From JACVRN01 sp963715565 (GTDB taxonomy: Bacteria > Acidobacteriota > Blastocatellia > Pyrinomonadales > Pyrinomonadaceae): 64,000 nt of DNA. Location: NCBI GenBank assembly GCA_963715565.1, contig OY970256.1, forward strand, positions 2,356,001-2,420,000, given 5' to 3'. The position numbers were made by a program, and so were the translations under genes. The notes beneath the pieces were generated by a model. The model was given only the letters and a program-made list of their open reading frames with translations, had not been told where the DNA came from and did no database searches. The stretch's first letter is position 1; each line of letters begins with the position of its first letter. Positions 33,209-42,305 of this stretch are shown piece after piece.

Positions 33209-33742
33209 ATGAAAAAGAGAATAGCCATCCTGATGCTCACGCTCCTGGCTCTTTTAAGCAGCACGGGATTCGTCACGACAGCCATCGGTCTCTGCACACC
33301 GCGCCGTCACACGGCATCGCGCACGCTCCGCACAGGGCAACCGCCGGAAACCGTCTGGCGAGCGATTACGGATTATGAGAATCAACCTCGCTGGCGCGGC
33401 GACGTTAAACAGACGGTGCGCCTCGCGGATCGCAACGGTCACGAAGTCTGGCGCGAAACCTATGAGGATGGGACAGAGATAACTTTGGAGACGACCGAAG
33501 CGGCGCGCCCTGGCCGGCTGGTGCGCGTCATAGCGGACGAAGGCGGGCCGTTTAGCGGGCGCTGGGAGTATGAGATCAAAGCCGAGGGCGCGGGCAGCCT
33601 CTTAACCATCACGGAACACGGCGAAGTCCCCAATCCCTTCTTCCGTTTCGTCGCGCGCTATTTACTGGGCCACACCTATTTCATGGAGAAGTTTGAGAAA
33701 GATTTGGCCGCCAGCTTCGGTGAAAAGGCCGTGATTCGATAA
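33209..33742 (+). CDS. SRPBCC-family protein with N-terminal signal/anchor
   Basis: 177 residues. Hydrophobic N-terminus (IAILMLTLLALLSSTGFV) as signal or anchor, then a START/SRPBCC fold: LRTGQPPETVWRAITDYENQ, GRLVRVIADEGGPFSGRWEYEI (split by strands), ending in the long helix FFRFVARYLLGHTYFMEKFEKDL. These domains bind hydrophobic ligands. Start set at MKKRIAIL because upstream codons come from repeat H10. Ligand unknown. Confidence 0.8.
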   Translation: MKKRIAILMLTLLALLSSTGFVTTAIGLCTPRRHTASRTLRTGQPPETVWRAITDYENQPRWRGDVKQTVRLADRNGHEVWRETYEDGTEITLETTEAARPGRLVRVIADEGGPFSGRWEYEIKAEGAGSLLTITEHGEVPNPFFRFVARYLLGHTYFMEKFEKDLAASFGEKAVIR

Positions 33743-33833
33743 AGAAGTCCCAAATCCCAAGTCCAAAGTCCCAAGTCAAAAGAAGGAGCTTGTCTTTGAC
33801 TTGGGAGTTTGGACTTGGGATTTGAGACTTCTT
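33742..33833. repeat. Word-repeat palindrome H11 (AAGTCCC words)
   Basis: AAGTCCCAAATCCCAAGTCC pairs with GGACTTGGGATTTGAGACTT; cap AAAAGAAGGAGC. Starts at the stop codon of the SRPBCC gene. Confidence 0.85.
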
Positions 33834-33891
33834 TATATTCGCGTGCTAAACTCTTCTTCATCTCCGAACGAGGGGAGAAAGTAGAAGAGCC

Positions 33892-34563
33892 ATGCCCGCC
33901 AAGAACGAGGACTTGCACGGCAACGTGCCGGATAAAGCAGACGTTGCGCTGCTCTTGATTGACGTCATCAACGACATGGAGTTCGACACGGGGCCGGAGC
34001 TTTTACACCACGCTCTGCCGATGGCGAAACGGCTCGCGGCGCTCAAGCAACGAGCCAAAGAGGCGGAGATTCCGGTCATCTACGTCAACGACAACTTCGG
34101 CAAGTGGCAATCGGATTTCAACAAGATATTGAAACACTGCCTGGAAGACGACGTGGCCGGTCGTCCACTGGCGGAGATTCTCAAACCTGACGAAGACGAC
34201 TACTTCGTTTTGAAGCCGAAGCACTCCGGCTTTTTTTCCACCACGCTCGACACGCTCCTTGAGTATCTTCAAGCCAAAACGCTGGTCCTTACCGGATTGA
34301 CCGGAGACATCTGCGTGCTGTTTACGGCCAATGATGCCTACATGCGTGATTTCAATCTCGTCATCCCGGAGGATTGCGTCGCTTCCAGCACCACGGAGGG
34401 CAACGAACACGCGCTTGATCTGATGGCGCGCGTGCTCAAGGCCGACACGACGCGCTCAACTGATTTGGATTTGGAAGAGATAAAGCGCGCGGTGGCAGCC
34501 ACGTGCGACGAAGAAGAAACCAAACTCGAACCGCAAACGCCGCAGTTCGCGGAAAAGAATTAA
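33892..34563 (+). CDS. Isochorismatase-family cysteine hydrolase
   Basis: 223 residues. Catalytic Asp in ALLLIDVINDME, Lys in FVLKPKHSGFFSTTLDTLL, nucleophile Cys in LTGLTGDICVLFTANDAYMR. The family hydrolyses isochorismate, nicotinamide or related amides/imides; nicotinamidase-like activity would suit nearby NAD genes only distantly (nadC is 26 kb away). A C-terminal ~35-residue acidic tail is extra. Convergent with the S41 protease gene across R3. Confidence 0.88.
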   Translation: MPAKNEDLHGNVPDKADVALLLIDVINDMEFDTGPELLHHALPMAKRLAALKQRAKEAEIPVIYVNDNFGKWQSDFNKILKHCLEDDVAGRPLAEILKPDEDDYFVLKPKHSGFFSTTLDTLLEYLQAKTLVLTGLTGDICVLFTANDAYMRDFNLVIPEDCVASSTTEGNEHALDLMARVLKADTTRSTDLDLEEIKRAVAATCDEEETKLEPQTPQFAEKN

Positions 34564-34590
34564 GCACAAGAGGCCGGAATAAACAGGCAT

Positions 34591-34791
34591 GAGCCCCGTC
34601 AGGGGCGGAAGATAATAGCCCACGGCGTGAGCCGTGGGGATGGGTCGAAAAGAAAAGTAGAGAGCCCCTGAAAGGGGCGAAAGAGATTCCGACGTGAATA
34701 TCTTTCGCCCCTTTCAGGGGCTCTTACTTCTTAATCCTGCTTGATTCCCACGGCTCACGCCGTGGGCTATTTTATTTCGCCCTCCGGGCTC
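34591..34791. repeat. Composite REP-like palindrome R3
   Basis: GAGCCCCGTCAGGGGCGG, CCCACGGCGTGAGCCGTGGG and GAGCCCCTGAAAGGGGCG with mirrored inverted copies. Near-identical inner stem to R1. Sits between two convergent genes, a natural place for a bidirectional terminator. Confidence 0.85.
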
Positions 34792-34798
34792 GTGAATC

Positions 34799-36532
34799 TT
34801 ATCTCTGAGCGCGGGCGCGTGCGGCTGCCGATTGAGCAAGCTCGCGTGCGCGTGGCAGCACGTCGAGCGCCTTGGCGACCTGCGGGTCTTCGAGCACCAG
34901 TACCTCGTCGGCGGTGACTTTGCCGTAAGCCGCCGTGATGACGTTGTAGCGCAACTGCTGCTCTATCAAATCGCGGTTGCGGTCAAGGAACTGTGCGTTC
35001 ATCTTCCAAGATGGGTCTTTCAGGACGAAATCCTTGAAGGCCTTAAAGAGCGCGTCCGTCATCGGAAAATCGGTCGGCTGCAATTTGTGATTAAACTCAA
35101 TCGCGCGCTGCACCTTGTAGCTGTCAAAGCCGGCGACGCGACCATTGACCAACTCGCGCGTGAAGAAAAAGAGCGGATTAATCAATCGCGTCTGCGATTG
35201 GTTAATCAGCGTCGGCTTGACCATTTCGTCCGGCTGTATGCCGCCGCCGCCGTAGACCGTGCGGCCCGTGTCCGTGCGCGAAGCCTGCCCGTTCTTCTTC
35301 GGCTGCTCCTCCTGATTATCCAGCCGGGTCGAGCCGCCGCGCGTGTAGTAATCGTAAAAGCTCCCGTTCGAGTAGTCGCGCTGAATCAAGCGGCCCGAAG
35401 GCGTGTAGTACTTGGCCGTCGTGAGCGTCAGCCCCGAGCCGTATTCGAGCGGGAAGATGCCCTGCACCAATCCCTTGCCAAAGCTTGTTTCGCCGACAAT
35501 CAGCGCGCGGTCGTGATCCTGCATCGCGCCCGCGACAATCTCCGAAGCCGAAGCCGTGTTGCCGTTGACGAGGATGACGAGCGGCGTCATGTCCGGCTGG
35601 TCGTTGTCCGATTCATAAGCGCGCTCGGAGCGGCGGTCGCGCCCCTTCTGCGAAAGAATCAACTGGCCGCTCTGCAAGAATTTTTCGGCCACGTGAATCG
35701 CCTGATCCAGAAACCCGCCGGGATTGTTACGCAGGTCCAGCACAAGGTGGGTCATGCCCTTCGAGTGCAGGTAATCGAGCGCGGCTTGCAGCTCGTCTGT
35801 CGTCGTGTAGTTAAAGCCGTGCGTCATGTCTATATAGCCGACGCCGGGACGAAGCATGTAAGCATCGGGCACGGAGGGTTGTGCGACGGCGTCGCGCGTA
35901 ATCGAGACGGTTTCGGTGCGACCCGTAGCGGCGCGCTCCAAAGTGATTCTGACTTCGGAGTTGCGCGGGCCGCGTATCTGGTCGCGAACTTCCAGCGAAG
36001 TCTTGCCGCGCATGTTCTGGCCGTCCACGGCCACGATGCGGTCTCCGAAGCGAAGCCCTGCGCGCACCGCCGGAGAATCCTCGAAGGTCGAGAGGACATA
36101 GGTCTCCGTCTGGTCGCCCGTGCGCTGGTTGCCTATCGAAGCGCCGATGCCGTAGTACTCAGAGCGCTGATCCGTGCGCAGCTCTTCGTATTCCTTGCGG
36201 TCGTAATAGTTCGAGTGCGGATCCAGGGAGCGGAGCATGCCGATGATGGAAGACTTGAAGACGGAATTGTAATCAAGCTTGTTGCCGTCAACGTAGTTTT
36301 CCTGAATGACGCCGATGGCTTCCTGAAAACTCTGCTCGACCGACAGTGCTTCTTCGCTCAGCGAGCGTGCGCGCAGGCTTCTGCGGCCCAGGGGCACGGC
36401 GGGCGGCGGCGTGCGCTCAGCGCCCCCTGTGCGTCCCTGACTCTGTTGTCCGAAAACGAAGGTTGGAAGAAGGAGTGCGACGGCGAGAAGCGCCGCGACC
36501 GCGTACGACCATTTCTGTTTCACTACGTTCAA
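34799..36532 (-). CDS. S41-family C-terminal processing protease (CtpA type)
   Basis: 577 residues, exported: signal peptide VAALLAVALLLPTFVFGQ. A PDZ domain spans about 110-215 (GIGASIGNQRTG, AVRAGLRFGDRIVAVDGQNM). The protease core has VLDLRNNPGG, the nucleophile Ser330 (NTASASE) and general base Lys353 (SFGKGLVQ). C-terminal ~150 residues include an extra helical region. CtpA-type proteases trim or degrade envelope proteins. The catalytic dyad is intact. Confidence 0.92.
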   Translation of the reverse strand: MNVVKQKWSYAVAALLAVALLLPTFVFGQQSQGRTGGAERTPPPAVPLGRRSLRARSLSEEALSVEQSFQEAIGVIQENYVDGNKLDYNSVFKSSIIGMLRSLDPHSNYYDRKEYEELRTDQRSEYYGIGASIGNQRTGDQTETYVLSTFEDSPAVRAGLRFGDRIVAVDGQNMRGKTSLEVRDQIRGPRNSEVRITLERAATGRTETVSITRDAVAQPSVPDAYMLRPGVGYIDMTHGFNYTTTDELQAALDYLHSKGMTHLVLDLRNNPGGFLDQAIHVAEKFLQSGQLILSQKGRDRRSERAYESDNDQPDMTPLVILVNGNTASASEIVAGAMQDHDRALIVGETSFGKGLVQGIFPLEYGSGLTLTTAKYYTPSGRLIQRDYSNGSFYDYYTRGGSTRLDNQEEQPKKNGQASRTDTGRTVYGGGGIQPDEMVKPTLINQSQTRLINPLFFFTRELVNGRVAGFDSYKVQRAIEFNHKLQPTDFPMTDALFKAFKDFVLKDPSWKMNAQFLDRNRDLIEQQLRYNVITAAYGKVTADEVLVLEDPQVAKALDVLPRARELAQSAAARARAQR

Positions 36533-37053
36533 AACCTCTTACGCTACGGGTGAAATAAAAGCACTGCCGTTTGCGCCCCCAGCCGGCGGAGTCGAGCCCG
36601 CACAGAGCGCGGGGCGCGCGGCGTGCTTGCTAAAAAGCATAGTACACGGATGCGGGCGGCGCAGGCAAGGTTGTGTCAAAAAAGGTGATGGGACAGTGTA
36701 AGAGAAAGAAAGAACTAACAGGGATGGACAGGATAGACAGGATACAGAAGAATTGAAAAAAGATGTCGTCTCCTCCTGCTTTTTTATCCTGTTTATCCTG
36801 TCCATCCCTGTTTGAATCCTTCTTACCGGGCTCGCTTAAGAAGACCCGAAGGGTGGCAATTTGGGGGTGCGCAAAGCGCCTTCATCCTGTACAATGGCGC
36901 TCCTTGCATCGCCGCCCGCAAAAGTCGCCAGCCGCCCTGACGCACAGAGCGTGAGCAAAGGCTTCGGACTTTTTCAAGCAACAGCAATACTTATCATGGG
37001 AAGCGTGCCGGGGGCGCTGGTTTTTAATCCCTTTTGAAGAGAATCGAAAGCTT
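36533..37053. other. Long spacer between divergent ctpA and GAF genes
   Basis: 521 bp with repeat H12 in the middle. On the minus strand TTGCCT, 18 bp, TACTAT (about 36640-36670) could be the protease promoter. No gene is supported in the rest. Confidence 0.4.
36715..36812. repeat. Word-repeat palindrome H12 (ACAGGATA words)
   Basis: AACAGGGATGGACAGGATAG pairs with TATCCTGTCCATCCCTGTT, the same words as H1 34 kb away, but with a different cap. Confidence 0.85.
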
Positions 37054-37959
37054 ATGGCTAAGAAAAACAGCAGCAAGTCGAAACAAGATAAAAAGCCGCC
37101 GAAAGATAAGAAGCAGAAGCGGAAAGACGCGGACGCCTTAGAGCGCAAAGATGCAGACTCAGCGCGCGGCTCGTTTGAAGAACACTTACGCAGCGCCGTC
37201 CGCGCCGTCGAAGTGTCGGACCTTTTGACCGTCCCGCTCACGCAGTCCATCGAAAATCTACTGCAGCTAGCGGCGCAATCCGTGAACGCAGACGCCGCCT
37301 CCGTCCTTGTGCGCGATGGCGACGAAGGCGGGCTCAAGTTCCTGGTTGCCATCGGGCGCGTCGCGGACAAATTGATGGGCATCAAGATTCCGCCGGGTCG
37401 TGGCATCGTCGGCTTTGTCTTCGCGAGCGGGCAGCCGATGGCCGTGGACGTCTCGCAGGACCCGAACTTTTACCCCGCTGTCGATAGCGCGACGGGCTAT
37501 CGCACGTTGACGACGATGGCAACCCCTTTGCGCGTCGGCGGCGAAGCCGTAGGCGTCCTGCAATTCGTCAACCGTCCCGGCTGGGAAAACATGGCGGAAG
37601 GAACTCCCGCAGAAGCTTTCACCCCGGACGAGATGGAGAAGGCTGCCTACTTTGCTGACGCCATCGCGGCGCTTGTTGACGCGCACGAAACGGCAGGGCT
37701 GGTCGAGACTCTCTTCGAGTTGTCGGTCAAGAGCGCGGCTGACGAGCAGGGCGGCGCGGAAGCCGCGAGCGCAGTCCGCCAGTGGCTCGCGGAGGTGCGA
37801 ACCGCGCCCGAGCACAAAGACCTGATGGCGCTTGCCATCTCTTTGCGCGACATCGCGAGCCGTGGCGACGCAGAGCGTCAACTCTGCCGCGAAGTGCTCG
37901 ATACGCTTGCGCGCTACACGGAGCGAAGCGCTTCGAGCACGACCTATCTGGGCTTTTAA
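37054..37959 (+). CDS. GAF-domain protein with Lys-rich N-terminus
   Basis: 301 residues, soluble. About 45 Lys/Asp-rich residues (KKNSSKSKQDKKPPKDKKQK), then one GAF domain at about 55-195 (LLQLAAQSVNADAASVLVRD; PPGRGIVGFVFASGQPMAV; ATPLRVGGEAVGVLQFVNR), then a helical C-terminus. No output domain. The subtilase gene starts 31 bp after its stop with its own AGGAG, so they form an operon; the GAF protein may sense a ligand for it. Inference only. Confidence 0.82.
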   Translation: MAKKNSSKSKQDKKPPKDKKQKRKDADALERKDADSARGSFEEHLRSAVRAVEVSDLLTVPLTQSIENLLQLAAQSVNADAASVLVRDGDEGGLKFLVAIGRVADKLMGIKIPPGRGIVGFVFASGQPMAVDVSQDPNFYPAVDSATGYRTLTTMATPLRVGGEAVGVLQFVNRPGWENMAEGTPAEAFTPDEMEKAAYFADAIAALVDAHETAGLVETLFELSVKSAADEQGGAEAASAVRQWLAEVRTAPEHKDLMALAISLRDIASRGDAERQLCREVLDTLARYTERSASSTTYLGF

Positions 37960-37990
37960 TCCGGACAATTTTTGAGGAGAACTAGAAGAG

Positions 37991-38809
37991 ATGCCGCAGT
38001 CTGACCCGGCGCTGGAAGCTGTCAATGCGCTCGTAGATTTGTGGGAGGCGATTACCCCTGACTCCACCTGGAAGGGACGCACAGGACGTGGCGTGCGCGT
38101 GGCGGTCGTGGATAGCGGAGTAGACGCACGCCACCCGGCCCTTCAAGGCAAGATTAAAGAGTCTGTCGAAGCTGTCGCCGAAGGCGGCAAAGTCACGTTT
38201 CGTCCTTCGGAGTCGGGCGACCAGGCGGGTCACGGTACGGCCTGCGCGGGTATCATCACAGAGGTTGCGCCCGAAGTGGAGCTGTACAGCATAAAAGTTT
38301 TGGGGCCGAACGCATCGGGGTCGGGCGATCTTTTTCTGGCCGGACTCGATTACGCCATCAAGCAGAAGATGCAGGTCGTCAATCTCTCTCTGGGGACGAC
38401 CAAGCCGCAGTATTTCGGGCCGCTGCATGATTTGATGGACCGCGCCTATCACGCCGGGGTCATACTCGTCGCGGCGGCCAACAATCTACCGCAGCCGAGC
38501 TTCCCTTCCATCTTCTCCTCTTCGCTCGTCTCGGTCGTCAAACGCGAAGGCGGCGACCCCTTCAACTTCAGCTATCGCTACGGCGAAGTGATTGAGCTGG
38601 TCGCACCCGGCGTGCAGGTGCGGACCACATGGCCCGGCGGCGGCTATCGCCAGGTGACCGGCAACAGTTTCGCCTGTCCCTACATCGCGGGCATCATCGG
38701 CCTCATCATGGAAACCTATCCGAACCTGACGCCCTTTCAAATCAAGACCATCCTCTACGCCATCGCCAGCCGCAACAAGGCAAAGCAGGAAGCGTTTCCT
38801 AGAGAATAA
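37991..38809 (+). CDS. S8 subtilisin-like protease, cytosolic-looking
   Basis: 272 residues, essentially a bare catalytic domain. Triad Asp41 (AVVDSGVDARHP), His81 (GHGTACAGII), Ser226 (GNSFACPYIAGI) and oxyanion Asn near 165 (AAANN). There is no signal peptide or inhibitor prodomain, unlike secreted subtilases, which suggests an intracellular protease. Preceded by GAGGAG. Operon with the GAF gene, followed by a PIN toxin-antitoxin pair. Confidence 0.9.
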   Translation: MPQSDPALEAVNALVDLWEAITPDSTWKGRTGRGVRVAVVDSGVDARHPALQGKIKESVEAVAEGGKVTFRPSESGDQAGHGTACAGIITEVAPEVELYSIKVLGPNASGSGDLFLAGLDYAIKQKMQVVNLSLGTTKPQYFGPLHDLMDRAYHAGVILVAAANNLPQPSFPSIFSSSLVSVVKREGGDPFNFSYRYGEVIELVAPGVQVRTTWPGGGYRQVTGNSFACPYIAGIIGLIMETYPNLTPFQIKTILYAIASRNKAKQEAFPRE

Positions 38810-38850
38810 AGATGAGCAGTTGTAGAATAGACGGCAACATGGAGGATGCG

Positions 38851-39057
38851 ATGAAATCGAAAGTCACAGAACAAGGCGTACTGGTTCCCAAAAAGTTCTT
38901 CAAAGGAATCAAGGAAGTCGAGATTCGCAAAGAAAACAATTTAGTTATTGTCGTACCTATTATTGATGATCCGATTGTTCAGCTTGGGGGGCAGCCTGTC
39001 TCCGATGACGTGGAAGATGCTTCAGAAAATCACGACAAGTACATTTACGATAAATGA
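38851..39057 (+). CDS. Antitoxin partner of PIN-domain toxin
   Basis: 68 residues. N-terminal half is a small beta-rich segment (VLVPKKFFKGIKEVEIRKEN, LVIVVPIIDD) like AbrB/MazE-type antitoxins; the C-terminal half is acidic and probably disordered, binding the toxin. GGAGG lies five bases before this ATG, so the longer frame from 38812 is rejected. Its stop overlaps the toxin start (ATGA), as usual for toxin-antitoxin operons. Confidence 0.75.
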   Translation: MKSKVTEQGVLVPKKFFKGIKEVEIRKENNLVIVVPIIDDPIVQLGGQPVSDDVEDASENHDKYIYDK

Positions 39058-39461
39058 AATCCGTCTTTCTTGATACCGGTTATGTGATAGCTCTGGAATT
39101 ATCGAGCGATCAGAATCATCGGTCAGCATTGAAACATTGGCGCAGCGTCGCTAAATCCCTCCCATTACTTACTACGACTACATACGTCTTCGACGAGATT
39201 GTCACTTTCTTCAATAGTCGTGGCCATCATGCTAAAGCCGTCGAAATAGGAAATCGGTTATTGAATAGCCCCTCCGTGAAGCTCGTACATGTAGATGACA
39301 AGTTGTTTCTTGAAGGTTGGCGCTATTTTCAGAAGCATAAAGATAAAGGGTATTCTCTGACGGATTGCATCTCCTTTCTTGTGATGACAGAGTTCGGGAT
39401 TGACACGGCATTTGCATTTGATAAGCATTTCATTCAAGCCAGATTTAAGACGCTGCCGTAG
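39054..39461 (+). CDS. PIN-domain ribonuclease toxin (VapC-like)
   Basis: 135 residues. PIN acidic residues visible: Asp7 (FLDTGYVIAL), Glu48 (VFDEIVTFF), Asp104 (SLTDCISF) and Asp123 (AFAFDKHF), the metal-binding set of VapC-type RNases. Overlaps the antitoxin gene by four bases. The DNA is visibly more A+T-rich than its neighbours, consistent with horizontal transfer. Confidence 0.88.
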   Translation: MKSVFLDTGYVIALELSSDQNHRSALKHWRSVAKSLPLLTTTTYVFDEIVTFFNSRGHHAKAVEIGNRLLNSPSVKLVHVDDKLFLEGWRYFQKHKDKGYSLTDCISFLVMTEFGIDTAFAFDKHFIQARFKTLP

Positions 39462-39474
39462 ACTTGCGTACTAA

Positions 39475-39537
39475 GAATGCGGAACGATGAATGAAAAGAA
39501 AGACCGTGTCTGGCTTTTCATTCATCGTTCCGCATTC
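39475..39537. repeat. Word-repeat palindrome H13
   Basis: GAATGCGGAACGATGAATGA pairs exactly with TCATTCATCGTTCCGCATTC; cap AAAGAAAGACCGTGTCTGGC. Between convergent toxin and ABC genes. Confidence 0.85.
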
Positions 39538-39552
39538 TGACTTCTGCCTTAC

Positions 39553-41865
39553 TTACATTCCCATGCCCATTCCTCCGGGCATACCCATCATCGCGCCGCT
39601 CGCGGACATCTCGCTTGCACCGTCTTCACGCTTTCTTAGAAGCGCCGGGTCGATGTTCTTTAGCTCGTAGAGCGTTTTGTAGAGACCTTCGCGGCTGAGC
39701 AGCTCTTCGTGTGTGCCCTGGTCGGCTACGAGCCCGTGGTTGAGCACGATGATGCGGTCGGAGACTGCCGCGATGAAGTTCAAATCGTGGCTGATGACGA
39801 CGCAGGTACGGCGGTTCTGCTTATCCTTCGCGTATTCGCGTATGACCTGAATCAAGCGGTTGCGCTGGTCGGCGTCGAGGTTCTCCGTCGGCTCATCGAG
39901 AAGCAGCACTTCGGGGCTGCGCAGGAGACAACGCGCGAGTGCAATCAGGCGCTTCTGACCGCCCGAAGGAACCTGCACGTCCACTATCGTGTTGTAGCCC
40001 TGCGGCATACGATTCGGGTCTGTGATAACGTCGTGTATGTGCGCGGTGCGGCACGCCCACATAATCTCTCCGTCCTGCGCGTCCGCTTTCCCCAGACGCA
40101 CGTTCTCGCGAATCGTGTCTTTGAGGAAGAACGGAAACTGCGAAAGCTTTGAGACCTGCGAGCGCAGCGATTGAAAGGTCACGTTCGAGATGTCGTGCCC
40201 GTCAATCGTGATGCGCCCCTGCTCCGGGTCAAGAAAGCGCAGCATCAGGTTCATGATCGTTGACTTGCCGCAACCAATCGGGCCGACAAGCGAGACGGTC
40301 TCGCCTTCTTTAATGTCAAAAGAGATGCCGTTCAAAATTTTCTGCTGCGGTGAGTAGCCGAAGACGACATTCTCGAACCGTACGTTGCCGTGCACGGGCG
40401 GCAACGGTTGCGCGCCCGGCTTTTCGATGACCGTGGGTCGCGTGTCCAGCAGTTGATACGTGCTGACGATGTTGGGCACGAGCGACTGATAGGTCGTGTA
40501 GGACATGATGACGCGCTGGACGGGCGCGAACATCGCCGGGACAAAGCCTATGAAGACGATGAGACCGGCGAGCGTCAATCCGAAGCGTGCGCCGAAGACG
40601 ACGCCCACGAGCAGCACCATAGCGGTCGAGACCGCGACGTAAACCTGCGAGCTGGTGTTGCTGACGTGCATCCAGATGAGCATCCGCGCGGTCGAGTTGG
40701 CGACGGCGCGCGCCGCCTGGTTAAAGCGCGAGCTTCTTTTCTGCTGCGCGTTGAAGACCTGTATGTCGGCCATGCCGCTGATGGATTCTTCCAGCTCCGC
40801 GTTGATGTCGCGGTTGTCCATCATCATACGGTTGGCAGACGCTTCGAGCCTGCTCATCGTGAAGCGGAACAGGAGAAACGCTAACGGAGCGAGGATGAGC
40901 GCGACAATCGTCATCTGCCAGCTCAGCGCCAGAAGATAGGCGAGCGCGATGACGAGTGAGATAACGTCAACAAGCGGCGACAGGATGACCTGTGTCAGGA
41001 ATTTCTGGACGCTCTGTGTTTCCATGAGCACGCGCGGCATCAATCCGCCGGTCTGCGCGCCCGTGAAGAAATCCAGCGAGAGCGTTTGCAGGTGATCGTA
41101 AACCTGCTGCTGTACCTCTACGTCGAGCGTCTGTTCGAGCCTCGTCATGCGCCATTGCTGTACGAGTTGCAGCAGGACCGCGAAGACGGAAGCGAACGCC
41201 CAGATAATAAAGAGCGTGGCAAAGCTCAAGGGTGTCGCGAGCGTGTCTTCAAATTCGTAGGTGCGCTGCGGCTCCGGCTTGTCGTAGAGCGAGCCCGTCC
41301 TTGACCAGACCTCACCCCAGTTCATCTGATCCGATTGCGCTGCCTGTCCCAGAATTTGTATCAGAGGGCCGAACGAAGCGCTCACGAGAAACGGCGCGAG
41401 CGAGACCACGAGCATCATCGTCAGCAAGAGGACGAGCGCGCCCGTGTGCTTGCTCAGCAGCTTGAGGGCGCGGCTCAGGTAGGGAAGCGCGCTCATCTTC
41501 TGCGGCATGGCGGCCTGCGGCGGCATGTCTCCGCCGGGCGCTCCCGCGGCGGCGACGAAGCCGGGCGGCAGCTCGTCCATGGAGCCGAAGTCACCTTGCT
41601 GGCCGAACATTTCGGGGGGCGGGCCTTCGCCACCCGGCGGCGAGCCCGGTGGCGGCGCTCCCGGCGGCCCGCCAAAAGACCCTGGCGGAGACCCTCCCGG
41701 CGGTCCCGGCGGCGCTCCTCCAAACGGCCCGGGCGGCGGACCTCCAAAGGGTGGTCCTCCAAACGGCGGGCCGGGGGGCGAGCCCGGAGGCGGCGGCGCA
41801 CCGGGCGGCATTCCTCCTCCCTGTGGAGGCGGTCCCTGTGGAGGCATCTGGTTCTGATTGGGCAT
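39553..41865 (-). CDS. ABC exporter 1 (peptide module A) with Pro/Gly-rich N-terminus
   Basis: 770-residue half-transporter. Residues 1-120 are a Pro/Gly-rich disordered tail (GPPFGGPPFGGPPPGPFGG). TM domain about 140-450; ATPase about 490-735 with Walker A GPIGCGKST (528-536), signature PSGGQ (633-637), Walker B VLLLDEP, and H-loop VISHDLN. No C39 peptidase domain. The C-terminus is Met/Gly-rich (MMGMPGGMGMGM). Start at the ATG after AAAGGAAATTACATC; the longer frame runs through repeat H14. Paralogue of the exporter at 44240. Lies downstream of peptide gene A, so peptide export is the likely job. Confidence 0.88.
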   Translation of the reverse strand: MPNQNQMPPQGPPPQGGGMPPGAPPPPGSPPGPPFGGPPFGGPPPGPFGGAPPGPPGGSPPGSFGGPPGAPPPGSPPGGEGPPPEMFGQQGDFGSMDELPPGFVAAAGAPGGDMPPQAAMPQKMSALPYLSRALKLLSKHTGALVLLLTMMLVVSLAPFLVSASFGPLIQILGQAAQSDQMNWGEVWSRTGSLYDKPEPQRTYEFEDTLATPLSFATLFIIWAFASVFAVLLQLVQQWRMTRLEQTLDVEVQQQVYDHLQTLSLDFFTGAQTGGLMPRVLMETQSVQKFLTQVILSPLVDVISLVIALAYLLALSWQMTIVALILAPLAFLLFRFTMSRLEASANRMMMDNRDINAELEESISGMADIQVFNAQQKRSSRFNQAARAVANSTARMLIWMHVSNTSSQVYVAVSTAMVLLVGVVFGARFGLTLAGLIVFIGFVPAMFAPVQRVIMSYTTYQSLVPNIVSTYQLLDTRPTVIEKPGAQPLPPVHGNVRFENVVFGYSPQQKILNGISFDIKEGETVSLVGPIGCGKSTIMNLMLRFLDPEQGRITIDGHDISNVTFQSLRSQVSKLSQFPFFLKDTIRENVRLGKADAQDGEIMWACRTAHIHDVITDPNRMPQGYNTIVDVQVPSGGQKRLIALARCLLRSPEVLLLDEPTENLDADQRNRLIQVIREYAKDKQNRRTCVVISHDLNFIAAVSDRIIVLNHGLVADQGTHEELLSREGLYKTLYELKNIDPALLRKREDGASEMSASGAMMGMPGGMGMGM

Positions 41866-41948
41866 GATGTAATTTCCTTTAGGGGTAATTCCAAAGACGA
41901 TAGAGATTGATAATCTACATGAGGCAGGCAGCGCACCGCAAACCCTTT

Positions 41949-42036
41949 GATTGCGGAATGCGGATTTCGGATTGCGGATTTTAAGAATCAAGCTCCTGAT
42001 TTTCAATCCGCATTCCGAATTCCGCATCCCGCAATT
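41949..42036. repeat. Word-repeat palindrome H14 (GGATTGC words)
   Basis: GATTGCGGAATGCGGATTTC pairs with GAATTCCGCATCCCGCAATT; cap TTTTAAGAATCAAGCTCCTG. Same words as H22. Confidence 0.85.
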
Positions 42037-42171
42037 GAAAGTTGTCCGCTTGATAAATCAGTTGAAGACGAATGATGGTCGAAGAGGTGGTGAAATTCAA
42101 GTCCGCGTGGCGTGTGAGAAAGAGCGTCGTCCGTATGGGAAACCGTCCGGATAATATTGACGCTCTTAAAT

Positions 42172-42213
42172 GCGAGAGGTGGAATGGAGCACGTGCTCCG
42201 TTCCACCTCTCGC
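42172..42213 (-). terminator. 21-bp stem-loop between peptide A and exporter 1
   Basis: GCGAGAGGTGGAATGGAGCAC faces its inverse with one wobble pair and no loop bases besides the stem turn. It lies 92 bp after the peptide stop and 306 bp before the exporter start. Weak T-run, so partial termination or mRNA stabilisation is likely. Confidence 0.65.
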
Positions 42214-42305
42214 GGCTTTGTTTGCTCTGTGGCGCGATTCGCTCCGCCGGAAGCGGGCATCTCGGGCCTGTGGGGGCTGTCGTCAGAAGCCCTTGGCTCG
42301 CGCCA

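Noticed and set aside
34832..36553. 573-codon open frame on the + strand opposite the S41 protease gene
   Set aside because: It mirrors the protease gene; its composition is Arg/Val/Ala-rich with no family motifs, while the minus frame has an intact PDZ domain and catalytic dyad. A by-product of codon bias.
39054..39461. PIN toxin pair considered part of the peptide module
   Set aside because: Opposite strand, convergent with exporter 1, different base composition; standard toxin-antitoxin pair.
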